Positions 1 to 9,151 of a DNA stretch of 64,000 nt are shown here, piece by piece; within the stretch, counting starts at the first letter, position 1, and each line of letters starts with the position of its first letter. Below the pieces are notes generated by a model. The model did no database searches. It was given only the letters and a program-made list of their open reading frames with translations, and was not told the origin of the DNA. The stretch lies in contig CAVSZG010000005.1 of assembly GCA_963732405.1 (NCBI GenBank), positions 682,001 through 746,000 of the forward strand, given 5' to 3'. Origin of the DNA: JAUIAI01 sp963732405. GTDB taxonomy: Bacteria > Pseudomonadota > Gammaproteobacteria > Burkholderiales > Burkholderiaceae_E. The translations under genes and the position numbers were made by a program.

Positions 1-505
1 CCCGACGCCACCACTGCGCCAGTGCGTCGGTCAGCACCCGCCCATCCTCCGGCCCGCCCTCGCCGGCCGGCTTGAGTCCCAGCGACAAGCCATGGTCGGT
101 CAGAATGCGCTGGCAAAAGCCGTGAATCGTGTGAATCGGCGCCTGATCCAGTTGCAGCCGGGCCAGGCGCAGCCGGGTCCGGATCGTCTGCTCATCGAGC
201 GCGGGGCGGTATGTCGCCAGGAAAGGATCGTCACCGCTGGTGCGCGCCGTCGACCAGTCATCGAGCAGGCGGGCGATCCTATCCCTGAGTTCGGCAGCAG
301 CCGGCTTGGTAAAGGTGACGATCGCGATCTGATCGATGCTCAGATCACGCTCGATCAGTGCGCGCAAGACGAGGCGGGCGATGGTCCAGGTCTTGCCGGT
401 GCCGGCATCGGCCTCCAGCAGATGAAAGCCCTGCAGAATATCGGGCGCGCTGACCGGATGGCCGATCAGACGGTCGGCCTCGCGGGTCGACAGATCATCG
501 GTCAT
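1..505 (-). CDS. recB: RecBCD enzyme subunit RecB, N-terminal part (cut by window edge)
   Basis: Only the first 168 codons are inside the window. RecB is the 3'-5' helicase and nuclease subunit of exonuclease V, acting in double-strand break repair. Visible features of the UvrD-like helicase fold are a Walker A segment EADAGTGKTWT (residues 31-41), motif Ia TFTKPAAAELRDRI (64-77) and the IHTIHGFCQRIL segment (about 124-135), all in the expected order. The ATG at 503-505 lies inside the last codons of recC, giving an 11-base overlap and suggesting translational coupling. The rest of RecB, including its nuclease domain, and any recD lie beyond the left edge. Confidence 0.95.
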   Translation of the reverse strand, partial: MTDDLSTREADRLIGHPVSAPDILQGFHLLEADAGTGKTWTIARLVLRALIERDLSIDQIAIVTFTKPAAAELRDRIARLLDDWSTARTSGDDPFLATYRPALDEQTIRTRLRLARLQLDQAPIHTIHGFCQRILTDHGLSLGLKPAGEGGPEDGRVLTDALAQWWRR

Positions 506-3500
506 CGAAGGGTTCCAGCAGACGTTGCACGGCGAGCCAGATCGGCGCATAGATGGCCAGACTGCTGACCAGCACCGCGTGCAGATCGGGGGGTTGACCA
601 CGCCACAGTGCGCGTGCCCAGCGATTCTGACTCTCGGGCGTTGCAAACCGACTGTCGTCGCCCTCGAAGGTTTTTTCCGCCGCATGAGCGCCGCGACCAT
701 GACCAATCGGGTCGTCAATGGCATCGGCGACTTCATCCGCACCCACTGCCTCGAGCCAGGCAAGCGCGGTTTTCGGGAACACCGGGCAGACCTGCGACGA
801 GGCGCGCCTGGCGGCATCCAGCACCGTCTGCCAGGCATGATCGGGACGGCCCGCCGCCTGATCGATCATGGGGATCGAGTGTCGGTTCAGGCTCAACCGG
901 CGATCGTTCTTCTCGGCTTCGGCCACCACCGACCGGATGGTCAGCACGGGCTGCGAAACGTCGACACTGCCAAGCAGCAACAGGTGCTGGATCCAGGTGT
1001 CAACCAACGCACGGGCATCGAGTTCGGCCACCGCCGGCAGACATAACAGTCGCGTGCCATCGGGCAGATCGAACAGCCGGGCGATACGGCCGGTGATTGT
1101 CGTGATGGCGGTTGAGGCGGCCGGGTCCGTCACGCGGAGCTGGACGTCGAGCGCCATCGGCGACGACGCCAGCGCCTCGGCGGGCAAGCCCAGCGAGGCC
1201 AGCAGCTGCCCGTCCCGACGGGCAATGCGCAGAGCCCGCGAATGAACGCGCCGCCATAGCGGCTCGATGCCCGGCCCGGCGGGCAGCGCCGGTTCGGCGC
1301 GTAATCTGGCGAGGATTCGCTCCGGAGGATCGCCGCGGGCCAATCCACCGGCCACCCGCGCCGCCAGATCATTGACTGCCCAACGGGGCAGATCGGTCAC
1401 GCCCATCGGCTCGATATCGTCGAGTGGCGCCTGCGCATCCGGCAGAGCGATGCCTGCCGTGTCGCGCATGAACAGGCCCACCGGATCGTACAAGGCACGT
1501 GCCAGTTCCCGGGCATCCCAGTGGCTGCGTGCAGCTTGGGTGAACCGGGCATCGTCGTCGATCACCGGCCCGAAGCCATGGCCATCACGCGCATCCGAGG
1601 CCAACGCATTGGCCGCCTCATACCAGGGCACCGAGTAGCTCGCCATCCGCGCGCTGCTGTCGAAACGACGCGGCGAGAATGGCTGCAATGGATGCTGGTT
1701 GACGATGAGCCCGGCCTGCGCCGAGCCCGGGCCCTGATCGGCGGCCCGTAACCAGTCGAGCAGTTCGGCCAGTGGCCTGGCCGGATTCAGCCGTTCGTCG
1801 GCACGCATTCCGCGACCGGTATACGTGATGACGAGCCGATCGTCGGTGTCTGTCAAGGCCTGAAGGAAAATGCCACGCGCTGCGCTCTGGGGATCGGCGT
1901 CGCCGAAGCGCGGCAAATGACGCTGCAGGTCGAATTCGTCGGCGCGCGGCGCCGGCGGCCAACGTCCTTCGTCCAGCCCAACCAGGAAACGGACACGGAA
2001 GGGCACGTGCGTCAGACTGCCCAGGGGCGCAACCGTGACGGCTGCGCTCGCACGCGCCGGCATGGCGGTGGCCTGCAGATGGGTGTCCAGCGCTTCGGCG
2101 AAGGCGCCTGCGGACAGCAAGGGACGCGCATGATCGCGCAACTGCTCGAAGCACTGGGCAAAATCGCGCAATGCATCGCGCAAATCCAGCACGGCTTCGC
2201 TATCGGGACCCGGTCCGCGCAACCACCGGTCGATGAGTTCCCCGGTCTGTTCCAGCCAGTGCGACAGCGGATGTGGCGCGGCATCCAGGCGCCGCCATCG
2301 CGCCAGTTCGTCGAGCAATTCGACGAGTCGTCCGAGCGCCGCGCTGTCGGCCCCGGGCGGATCGGCAACCGGCAGCACACCGGCCATGGGTTCGCCCAGT
2401 GCGAAACCCGGATCGGCATCCGGCGCAGATCCGGCATCGCCCATCAACATGCCCAGCATCAGTCGATCGATACCGGATTGCCAGCCATGGGCAAGCCTGG
2501 CCGTCGCATCATTCACGTCATCCTGATGGATGCCGGCCCGGTTCACCAGATGCCTCAATCGCGCCATCGCTTCCTGGGTCACGCCAGCGGCTGCCGAGGG
2601 CACCGGACCACTGAGCCAGTCCAGCACGGCCTGCACCCGGATCGGGCCATCGACCATGCGCAGCAACCCAAGCAGCGCGCGCACGTGCGCGTTGCTCTGT
2701 GAGGACAGGCCGCCGACCTGGACGGGGATCCGGCCCGCCGGCACCTGCTCATCCAGCACGGCGAGCAGCAATGGCGCGACCGCGTTGACATCGACACAGA
2801 AAACGCCAATGTCGGACCATTGAAGATCCGGAAGGTCGGCCAGCGCGGCCAGCAGGCAATCGGCCACCACATCACATTGACGGGTCAGGCTGTGGGTGGC
2901 GTGAACTTCAAGCGAGCGATCGGCATGATCATGATCGATATGGGCAGCCTGCGCACCGAACCAATCACGCAGCGGATCATCGCTCAGGCTGAAGAGGCTG
3001 GCCTGCACCGCGCCGAGCAGGCTGCACACCGGTGCGGGGTCACGACTGCGCAGCGAGTCGTCGTGAATCTGCGCCAGGCCGTCACGCTCGAGACCGCGGA
3101 TCTGCACCAGCAGGTCACGGTTGTCCCTACCCCATTCGCCCAGAACCTGCGGCTCGCTCTCATAGAGCCAGGCATCCTCGGGGTCACGCTGAGCGAGCGC
3201 CGCCGCCGCCCGCGGACCGACCAGATCCTCCCAGAATCCCTGCGCCGGATCGGGCGCAAACCAGATCATGGGGGTCTGCTGCGCCAGCAGCCCAAGCATG
3301 CCCATTTGCTCGGGCGCCAGGCTCATCGCACCGAACAAGGCCACTCTGCCCGAACCGACCGCCTTGCCAGCCGAATCCGCGGCCAGCAGTCCATCCGTCT
3401 GCCGCCGGGCATCACGGAACACATCGAACGGATGGCGCTCACCAAAGCCGGTCACCCGCTCGAGCAATGCCTGCCAGAGCCAGCGCTGCCAGGGTTCATG

Positions 3501-4013
3501 GGTATCAGCGATGGTCACCGACCGCTTGCGCCGCGCTGCCTCGGCCCGGGCCGGACTGGCGCCGGACAACCAGGCGTCCAGCCAGTCGCGCCGCCAGCCC
3601 AGATAGTGTTCGAACTGCTCGGCAATCTGCCCGCACAACACCACACGGTCGCGCTGATTGGCCCGCAGCCAGGCCGACCGCACCGGCGCCAGCTCCGGAG
3701 CGGCCGGCGCACCAGCCAGTGCGTCATGGATCGCCCAGCGCACCACGCGCGGGTCGAAGGGTAGCAACGCGCCATCGCGAGCCTGGCGTTGCTGCACGCT
3801 GGCCCAGATATAGGCGCGAGGCTGCAGGATAGCCAGGTTGGCACTGATGCTCTGTCGGGCGGCAAGTTGTCGGGCCAGCCATAAACCGGTGCCGCGATCG
3901 GCAACCACCAGCGTGTCGCTGATGAACGGGTCACCGGTTGGCGAGCGCGCGAACCAGTCGATGAAGCGGCCCGCCTGCGCCCGTGTGTCGCTGTCCAGCA
4001 CAACCTGTAGCAT
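495..4013 (-). CDS. recC: RecBCD enzyme subunit RecC
   Basis: This 1172-residue protein is the exonuclease V gamma chain, which recognises Chi sites and guides DNA strands within RecBCD; E. coli RecC is 1122 residues. The diagnostic segment LTHVPFRVRFLVGLDEGRWP (about 667-686), followed by a DEFDL stretch, matches the conserved RecC region LTPMRSIPFKVVCLLG-type sequence in the middle of the protein. No Walker A motif is visible, as expected because the helicase-like fold of RecC is inactive. The start ATG sits directly after the stop of the upstream membrane-protein gene (3 bases between), and the 3' end overlaps recB, so recC-recB form one transcription unit. Confidence 0.96.
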   Translation of the reverse strand: MLQVVLDSDTRAQAGRFIDWFARSPTGDPFISDTLVVADRGTGLWLARQLAARQSISANLAILQPRAYIWASVQQRQARDGALLPFDPRVVRWAIHDALAGAPAAPELAPVRSAWLRANQRDRVVLCGQIAEQFEHYLGWRRDWLDAWLSGASPARAEAARRKRSVTIADTHEPWQRWLWQALLERVTGFGERHPFDVFRDARRQTDGLLAADSAGKAVGSGRVALFGAMSLAPEQMGMLGLLAQQTPMIWFAPDPAQGFWEDLVGPRAAAALAQRDPEDAWLYESEPQVLGEWGRDNRDLLVQIRGLERDGLAQIHDDSLRSRDPAPVCSLLGAVQASLFSLSDDPLRDWFGAQAAHIDHDHADRSLEVHATHSLTRQCDVVADCLLAALADLPDLQWSDIGVFCVDVNAVAPLLLAVLDEQVPAGRIPVQVGGLSSQSNAHVRALLGLLRMVDGPIRVQAVLDWLSGPVPSAAAGVTQEAMARLRHLVNRAGIHQDDVNDATARLAHGWQSGIDRLMLGMLMGDAGSAPDADPGFALGEPMAGVLPVADPPGADSAALGRLVELLDELARWRRLDAAPHPLSHWLEQTGELIDRWLRGPGPDSEAVLDLRDALRDFAQCFEQLRDHARPLLSAGAFAEALDTHLQATAMPARASAAVTVAPLGSLTHVPFRVRFLVGLDEGRWPPAPRADEFDLQRHLPRFGDADPQSAARGIFLQALTDTDDRLVITYTGRGMRADERLNPARPLAELLDWLRAADQGPGSAQAGLIVNQHPLQPFSPRRFDSSARMASYSVPWYEAANALASDARDGHGFGPVIDDDARFTQAARSHWDARELARALYDPVGLFMRDTAGIALPDAQAPLDDIEPMGVTDLPRWAVNDLAARVAGGLARGDPPERILARLRAEPALPAGPGIEPLWRRVHSRALRIARRDGQLLASLGLPAEALASSPMALDVQLRVTDPAASTAITTITGRIARLFDLPDGTRLLCLPAVAELDARALVDTWIQHLLLLGSVDVSQPVLTIRSVVAEAEKNDRRLSLNRHSIPMIDQAAGRPDHAWQTVLDAARRASSQVCPVFPKTALAWLEAVGADEVADAIDDPIGHGRGAHAAEKTFEGDDSRFATPESQNRWARALWRGQPPDLHAVLVSSLAIYAPIWLAVQRLLEPFDDR

Positions 4014-4016
4014 GGC

Positions 4017-4460
4017 TCAGGCGAGCAGTTTGACAGCCGCGATCGCCAACCCGCCAAGCACCAGGTTGACCAGGACCAGACGCCGGATGCGTTCCAGCGC
4101 GGCACCGGCCGAGGGCAGATCCGACTGCTTGGCGGCTTGCCGGGCCAGCGGGAAAATCCGCCAGCGGATCACGGCAAACACGACGGTCATGATGATCGCC
4201 GCACCAATCATCAGATGCCAGCCGATCGGCATGCCGGCCCCGGCGCCCGGGCGCAGCAGGATCAGCCCGCTGACCCAAAGCATGATCAGGGCCACGATCA
4301 CGAAGCCGAAGAATCGCTCGAACACTGCGATCATCAGCGGCACCCGTTGCGGCGGCGGCAGACCATGGGCGACCGGTCGCAGACAATACAACGCGAAGAA
4401 CATCCCGCCCACCCAGACGATCACGCCCAGCAGATGAATCAGCAACCAGAATCCATGCAT
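4017..4460 (-). CDS. CopD-like small integral membrane protein
   Basis: This 147-residue protein has four hydrophobic segments (about 5-25, 48-70, 80-101 and 124-145), with His/Trp residues near the first helix (HGFWLLIHLLGVIVWVGG). The pattern matches the CopD/DUF2269-like family of four-helix membrane proteins found in many proteobacteria; some relatives bind haem or copper. A conserved-looking GMFFALYCLRPVA stretch follows helix 1. It ends 3 bases before the recC start and may be co-transcribed with recC-recB, although no functional link is known. The substrate or cofactor cannot be read from sequence. Confidence 0.75.
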   Translation of the reverse strand: MHGFWLLIHLLGVIVWVGGMFFALYCLRPVAHGLPPPQRVPLMIAVFERFFGFVIVALIMLWVSGLILLRPGAGAGMPIGWHLMIGAAIIMTVVFAVIRWRIFPLARQAAKQSDLPSAGAALERIRRLVLVNLVLGGLAIAAVKLLA

Positions 4461-4480
4461 GGCCCAGACCTCCAGGCGGT

Positions 4481-5071
4481 TCAGAACGATGAGCCGGGTT
4501 GATCAAGAAACGCCAGTTCCTCGACAGTACTGGTTCGCCCCAGCATGGCATTACGATGCGGAAAGCGATCGAATCGTTCGATGATCACCTGATGCCGTCG
4601 AGCCCACTCGTGCAGATCGGCGGTTTCCGGGAAGCCGCGCAGCTGGCCAAACAGCCGGATCGATTGCGCCTGCAGGTCGATGTCTTCGGCATGTTCGAAG
4701 GGCAGATAGCAGAACTGCCGCTGCACCGGCAACAGGGCCAGATCCTGGCCTGCGCCCACCATGGCCTGAGCGCAGGCCAGCGCCTGCGGATCGCCGGCGA
4801 ACATGCGGTCGGTGCCGCGATAGATGTTGCGGGTGAACTGATCGAGCAACAGGATGAAGGCCAGCGGTGGTCCGGCCTGATCCCGGTTCGCGGACCAGTC
4901 ATCGAGATCACCCTGCAGGGCGGCCTGCACCAGCGGCTCGAAGCGCTCGCGCAGATCCGCATCAAAGGCGTCGGACTTGTCGAACCAGAATTTGCGCGGC
5001 TGACCATGATCGGGGTCGGTCGGGGCGCCGAACCAGAATGCCAACACCCGGTCTGATTCCTGCATCATCAT
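4481..5071 (-). CDS. DUF924 family protein
   Basis: This 196-residue protein belongs to the DUF924 family, whose function is unknown (predicted all-helical, TPR-like). Family hallmarks are VLAFWFG near the N-terminus, FWFDKSDAFDADLRERF, then LILLDQFTRNIYRGT-like sequence with the FAGDPQAL continuation, a QRQFCYLPFEHAEDID block and HRNAMLGR near the C-terminus. I place the start at the first ATG of an ATGATGATG run (5069-5071) because GGAG lies nine bases upstream. Longer in-frame starts at 5086 and 5119 exist but have poorer ribosome-binding signals. The gene lies just upstream of the CopD-like gene on the same strand. Confidence 0.9.
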   Translation of the reverse strand: MMMQESDRVLAFWFGAPTDPDHGQPRKFWFDKSDAFDADLRERFEPLVQAALQGDLDDWSANRDQAGPPLAFILLLDQFTRNIYRGTDRMFAGDPQALACAQAMVGAGQDLALLPVQRQFCYLPFEHAEDIDLQAQSIRLFGQLRGFPETADLHEWARRHQVIIERFDRFPHRNAMLGRTSTVEELAFLDQPGSSF

Positions 5072-5140
5072 TGCACTGATCTCCATCGATCCGGGCCGAT
5101 CCACGCCGCCCGCCCCCATGACGGGTTTGCGCCAATCCGC

Positions 5141-5860
5141 CTAGGCGGCCCAGCGCAGACTCACACGCCGGGTTCGCGCACTCTTTTTTTCGATCCTGGC
5201 AATCTGCACCGCGCCGATCTCGCGGGTATTGGCCACATGGGTTCCGCCGCAGGGCTGCAGGTCGATGCCGCCGATGCGCAACAGCCGTACCCGCCCATAG
5301 CCCACCGGTGGCTTGACCGACATGGTGCGCACCAGTTCCGGATTGGCGAGCATCTGCTCGTCGGTAATCCACTCGGTGTTCGTCGCATGCGCCTGCCCGA
5401 TCAGGCGATCAAGGCCTTCCTGCAACTGATCCTTGTCCAGCGGCTCGGTCATGTCGAAGTCCAGACGCGCATAGTCGGCCGTGATCGAACAGCCATTGAC
5501 CGGATGCGGGATCAGCGCGCACAGCAGATGAGTGGCCGTATGAAACCGCATCAGGGAATGGCGATGCGGCCAGTCGATGACGGCCGTCACAGCCTCACCG
5601 ACCTTGATGCGGGCACCCTCGGCCAGCACATGCACGGCGTCGTCCGGGGTCGCGCCGTCTCGTTTCGACTTACGGGTGTCGAGCACCGCGAGCCGTCGGC
5701 CATCGGCCAGCAACAATTCACCGCGATCACCGGCCTGCCCACCGCCCAGCGGATAAAACACGGTCTGGTCCAACTCGACCCCGGCCTCGCTTGCCGCGGT
5801 GACGACGGCCGGACATTCACGACGATAGGCGTCAGTCCGATACAAAGCCTTAGTCGTCAT
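5141..5860 (-). CDS. AlaX-type alanyl-tRNA editing hydrolase
   Basis: This 239-residue protein is a free-standing relative of the alanyl-tRNA synthetase editing domain and should deacylate Ser- or Gly-mischarged tRNA-Ala. It has the N-terminal AlaX beta-barrel (VFYPLGGGQAGDRG at 35-47) and the second additional domain. All four zinc ligands are visible: H107 and H111 in HTATH, and C204 and H208 in CGGTH. Length and architecture fit the AlaX-M class. It stands between DUF924 and the antiporter genes; the antiporter phaG starts downstream on the same strand after a 3-base gap, which may be read-through rather than a functional link. Confidence 0.93.
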   Translation of the reverse strand: MTTKALYRTDAYRRECPAVVTAASEAGVELDQTVFYPLGGGQAGDRGELLLADGRRLAVLDTRKSKRDGATPDDAVHVLAEGARIKVGEAVTAVIDWPHRHSLMRFHTATHLLCALIPHPVNGCSITADYARLDFDMTEPLDKDQLQEGLDRLIGQAHATNTEWITDEQMLANPELVRTMSVKPPVGYGRVRLLRIGGIDLQPCGGTHVANTREIGAVQIARIEKKSARTRRVSLRWAA

Positions 5861-5863
5861 CGA

Positions 5864-6163
5864 TCAGGATTTGTCCATGGTGCGCATTGCCGCCAGGGCG
5901 AGCATGTTGGCAACAATCGGTGCGGTCACAAACACCAGCAGGGTCAGCAGCAACTCCGCAAGACCCGGCCATTGACCCCGGGCCAGCGGCATGAGCATCG
6001 AGGCGATCAGCAGCGCACCGATGCCCAGCGTCGACGATTTGGTGGGGGAATGCAGCCGGCAGAGAAAATCGGGCAGACGCACCAGACCGAGCGAGCCCGT
6101 GATCGCGAAAAACGAGCCGACCAGCAGCAGCAGCGACACGACCAGTTCAATCAGAAAACTCAT
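5864..6163 (-). CDS. phaG: Cation/proton antiporter subunit G (PhaG/MnhG)
   Basis: This 99-residue protein is the smallest accessory subunit of the Mrp/Pha-type antiporter. It has three membrane segments (about 4-25, 42-62, 67-90) and the family motif GSLGLVRLPDFLCRLHSPTK, where the R-x-P-D-x-x-x-R-x-H pattern is typical of MnhG/PhaG. AAGGAGAG lies 6 bases ahead of the ATG. It is the last gene of the phaABCDEFG operon. The preceding phaF ends 42 bases upstream, the largest gap within the antiporter operon. Confidence 0.92.
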   Translation of the reverse strand: MSFLIELVVSLLLLVGSFFAITGSLGLVRLPDFLCRLHSPTKSSTLGIGALLIASMLMPLARGQWPGLAELLLTLLVFVTAPIVANMLALAAMRTMDKS

Positions 6164-6205
6164 GCTCTCTCCTTGGGCCTGCCGGTCGACCGACCGGCAG
6201 ATTCG

Positions 6206-6493
6206 TCATTCGATGGCATCGCCACGCGACAGGAAGCGCGCACCGGCCACGGTGCCGGCGAACCCCATCAAGGCGACCAGCAGGGCCAGTTCAAAGTACA
6301 GCGAGCGCCCGGCGGCACCATCGGCGACCGCCTGGATGCCGACCAGCACCGCCAGGCCCAGGGCGTTCGTATACAGGGTGTCCAGGGCCAACAGGCGGTC
6401 GGTCAGGTCGGGCCCGATGAGCAGACGCCACAAGGCGAGCAGCAGCGCTGCACCAAACGCCATGAACCCGATTGTCAGGGCTGTCGAGAGCAT
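6206..6493 (-). CDS. phaF: Cation/proton antiporter subunit F (PhaF/MnhF)
   Basis: This 95-residue protein has three transmembrane segments and the MnhF hallmark GPDLTDRLLALDTLYTNALG in its middle. An upstream in-frame extension to 6565 is rejected because a GGAG sequence lies eight bases before the ATG at 6491-6493 and because the homologous region begins there. The start overlaps phaE by 19 bases, indicating translational coupling. In the Mrp/Pha complex, subunit F is a small membrane component needed for assembly and ion transport. Confidence 0.93.
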   Translation of the reverse strand: MLSTALTIGFMAFGAALLLALWRLLIGPDLTDRLLALDTLYTNALGLAVLVGIQAVADGAAGRSLYFELALLVALMGFAGTVAGARFLSRGDAIE

Positions 6494-6990
6494 CGGAATA
6501 TCTCCAGCAATGGGGCCTCGTAGCGATCCTTGATGTCTCGCACGACAGCGTCGGCGTCTTCGCAATCGAGCACGTGCACGACGATGTGGATGCCATGATC
6601 ACCATCGGCTGATTCATGAACCCGCGCTGACACCGTACCCGGCGTCATGGTGATGATGCTGGCCAGCAGGTTCAGCACATAGGGATGATCGGTCTGCACC
6701 GGTACCGTGACAAATGCCGGTCGCAGCCGCTTGATGTCGCCCAAGACCAGTCTGGCCACGATGATGTTGCTTTTGACGATGTCGTAGATGACCACGCCGA
6801 TCAGACCCAGAATCGCCCGTGGATTGCCCGCCACCGGAACCGTTGGCACGATCCGCACCGCGCCCAGTGGCAACAGCCAGGCGAACAGGGCGGCACCCAG
6901 CAAGGCCAGCAGGGAGACCTCGCCCATCAGCATCAGCCAGCCGACGAACAGCAACAGCGACATCCAGGGCATGGGCAGACGGGTGTTCAT
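6475..6990 (-). CDS. phaE: Cation/proton antiporter subunit E (PhaE/MnhE)
   Basis: This 171-residue protein fits MnhE/PhaE: two or three N-terminal hydrophobic segments (residues 10-45 and 58-80), then a cytoplasmic alpha/beta domain. The domain contains NLLASIITMTPGTVSARV, where the ITLTPGT-like motif is the family signature, followed by HIVVHVLD and a C-terminal DRYEAPLLEIF. It overlaps phaD by four bases (6987-6990) and phaF by nineteen. The subunit is required for antiporter activity in characterised Mrp and Pha systems. Confidence 0.94.
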   Translation of the reverse strand: MNTRLPMPWMSLLLFVGWLMLMGEVSLLALLGAALFAWLLPLGAVRIVPTVPVAGNPRAILGLIGVVIYDIVKSNIIVARLVLGDIKRLRPAFVTVPVQTDHPYVLNLLASIITMTPGTVSARVHESADGDHGIHIVVHVLDCEDADAVVRDIKDRYEAPLLEIFRCSRQP

Positions 6991-8726
6991 CGGGCAGTGC
7001 CGGTGCGGGCCGGTGACGGGCGGACGAAGGGCGCCAGATGGTGCGAGGGACCGAGCACGGCATTGACATAGGCGCCGGGATTGGTGAGCTGCTCAGCGAG
7101 CGCACCGGTTTGCGCGCGCAGGCTGCCCGCCATCACGACCAGCGCGACACTCATGAACAGTACAAAAGCGGTGGCGATGAGCCCACCGAGCGCCCGACCG
7201 TCGCGTGACTGCACGGGCATCAGCAGATGCGCCTGGCCCTTCGGGCGTCGGAACGCCGGCGCCGAGGGCTGCCGAAGCAGCGGCGAATCGGCCAGGTCAT
7301 CGGGTGTGCCGACCGGGGCACGCAGGCCCGGCTCGTCGCGGTGATTCCAGAGCAACAGGCTGAGGGTACGCGAGGCCGCCAGCAGCGAGCAGAAACTGGC
7401 AAACAGGATGGCCGCCCAGAGCCAGCCGGCGCCCCGTACGTTGGCCAGGCTGTCCAGCACCAGGATCTTGCTGATGAAACCCGAGGTGGGCGGCAGGCCG
7501 ACCGATGAAATCAGCGCCCAGAGCAAGGCACCACCAATCAATACGGGATGCGAGATGGCCTGGCCGGGCTGCAGCCGGTCGCCCATCAGACCGCGATGGG
7601 TACCGACCCATTCGGCAATCAGAAACAAGGCTGCCGTCGCGACTGTGGAATGAACCAGATAAAAGGCTGACGCCGACACGGTGGCCGGCGTACCCAGGGC
7701 CAGCGGCACGAACAAGGTGCCAATCGATACCAAGGTGAGCATGGCGGCGAGTTGGCGCAGCGTTTGCGCGGCAAGCACGCCGGCGGCACCGACCAGCAAG
7801 GTCAGGATGGCCAGACCGAGCACCCAGGGCAGCGCCAGATCGGCCAGCGCCGCGGCCGGTTGCGCCTGCCCGCTGCCGGCGCCACCGGTTGCCGGACCGA
7901 AGAGCAGCGGAAACACTCGCAAAATGGCATAGGCCCCGACCTTGGCCACGACCAGCGCAACCACTGGTGCCGCAGCCGATCCGTAACTGGCCGGAATCCA
8001 GAAATGAAACGGCGCCAGACCCGACTTGATCAGGAACACGGCCAGCAGCAACACGCCGGAAACAGCCACCACGCCAACATCATTGGCGTTGATCTGACCG
8101 ATGACCACCGACAGATGCGCCATGTTCAAGGTGCCGGTGACCGAATAGAGCAGCGACACCGCAATCAGGAACACGGCGGAGGCCGTGAGATTGATCACGA
8201 CAAAATGAAAGGTCGACCCGACCCGCGCTCGCCCGCCACCATGCAGCAGCAAGGCATACGAGGCGGCCAGCAGAACCTCGAAAAACACGAACAGATTGAA
8301 CAGGTCGCCGGTGAGAAAGGCACCCGACAAACCCATTACCTGGAATTGCCACAAGGCCTGGAAGCGCCGACCCTCGTCGGCCCATGCGGCATTGGCATAG
8401 AGCAGACCGGTCAGCGACAAGGCGCTGGTGAGCAACAGCATCAGGGCACTGAGCCGATCGAGGACCAGGACGATACCGAATGGCGCCGACCAGTTGCTCA
8501 TTGCATAGACCTGGATCACGCCCGAGTGGGCGATCTCGTACAAGCCGATGCAGATCAACAGATGGGCCAGGGCCGCGAGCAGGCCGATGCTGCGACTGAG
8601 CCGGCGGGACCAGCCACCGACAGCCGCGATCGCAGCCCCCGCCAGCAGGGGCAGCAGGATGGGCGCGGCCGCCAGATGCGGCGTGAGCCCGACCGCCATG
8701 GGTGCCACCGTCACGGTGCCGGTCAT
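6987..8726 (-). CDS. phaD: Cation/proton antiporter subunit D (PhaD/MnhD), NuoN/NuoL-like
   Basis: This 579-residue polytopic membrane protein is related to the proton-pumping NuoL/M/N subunits of complex I. It has about 14 hydrophobic segments, the FFEVLLAASYALLLHG segment whose Glu is the conserved TM5 acidic residue, and LIKSGLAPFHFWIPASYGSA, the conserved lysine-containing stretch of the antiporter core (Proton_antipo_M). The C-terminal 100 residues include a hydrophilic Pro-rich loop before a last membrane helix. It overlaps both neighbours by four bases (ATGA type). In PhaABCDEFG systems the D subunit forms one of two ion-translocating modules. Confidence 0.95.
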   Translation of the reverse strand: MTGTVTVAPMAVGLTPHLAAAPILLPLLAGAAIAAVGGWSRRLSRSIGLLAALAHLLICIGLYEIAHSGVIQVYAMSNWSAPFGIVLVLDRLSALMLLLTSALSLTGLLYANAAWADEGRRFQALWQFQVMGLSGAFLTGDLFNLFVFFEVLLAASYALLLHGGGRARVGSTFHFVVINLTASAVFLIAVSLLYSVTGTLNMAHLSVVIGQINANDVGVVAVSGVLLLAVFLIKSGLAPFHFWIPASYGSAAAPVVALVVAKVGAYAILRVFPLLFGPATGGAGSGQAQPAAALADLALPWVLGLAILTLLVGAAGVLAAQTLRQLAAMLTLVSIGTLFVPLALGTPATVSASAFYLVHSTVATAALFLIAEWVGTHRGLMGDRLQPGQAISHPVLIGGALLWALISSVGLPPTSGFISKILVLDSLANVRGAGWLWAAILFASFCSLLAASRTLSLLLWNHRDEPGLRAPVGTPDDLADSPLLRQPSAPAFRRPKGQAHLLMPVQSRDGRALGGLIATAFVLFMSVALVVMAGSLRAQTGALAEQLTNPGAYVNAVLGPSHHLAPFVRPSPARTGTAR

Positions 8727-9151
8727 GAGCGGCCCGCCTTGTCGGTGACGGCCTGGATCGCCGGCTCGTCGCTGAATTCAGCCTGTCGGTCCGGTTCATC
8801 CAGATCGATTTGTGCCGATCCCGGCATGCCGCGGCCGGCATCGACATGGTCGCTGCCCGTCTCGTGATAGGCGCGCAAGGCGAGTTCGACGATGAATCCG
8901 GTCATTGCAAAGCCGATCACAATGGCGGTCAGTACCAGCGCCTGGGGCAGCGGATCAGCGTAGACCTGCTGACCTTCCTGCAGGATGGGGGGCGCGCCCG
9001 TCTGCAGCCGACCCATCGCGAAAATGAAAAAATTCACCGCGTAGCCCAGCAGCGACAGGCCGATGATCACGGGGAAAGTGCGGCCGCGCAGCATCAGATA
9101 GACCGCACAGCTCGTGATGACGGCCAGCGCCGTGGCGACCAGGGCTTCCAT
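8723..9151 (-). CDS. phaC: Cation/proton antiporter subunit C (PhaC/MnhC), NuoK-like
   Basis: This 142-residue NuoK-like protein has three membrane helices (about 5-22, 27-46, 74-93). The family signature is GLSLLGYAVNFFIFAMGR, followed by DPLPQALVLTAIVIGFA, in which the DPLPQALVLTAIVI stretch is highly conserved in MnhC/PhaC. The last 45 residues form a hydrophilic Asp/Gln-rich tail longer than the minimal family length. It overlaps phaD by four bases and shares one base with the end of phaAB. The symbol here means the antiporter subunit, not PHA synthase. Confidence 0.94.
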   Translation of the reverse strand: MEALVATALAVITSCAVYLMLRGRTFPVIIGLSLLGYAVNFFIFAMGRLQTGAPPILQEGQQVYADPLPQALVLTAIVIGFAMTGFIVELALRAYHETGSDHVDAGRGMPGSAQIDLDEPDRQAEFSDEPAIQAVTDKAGRS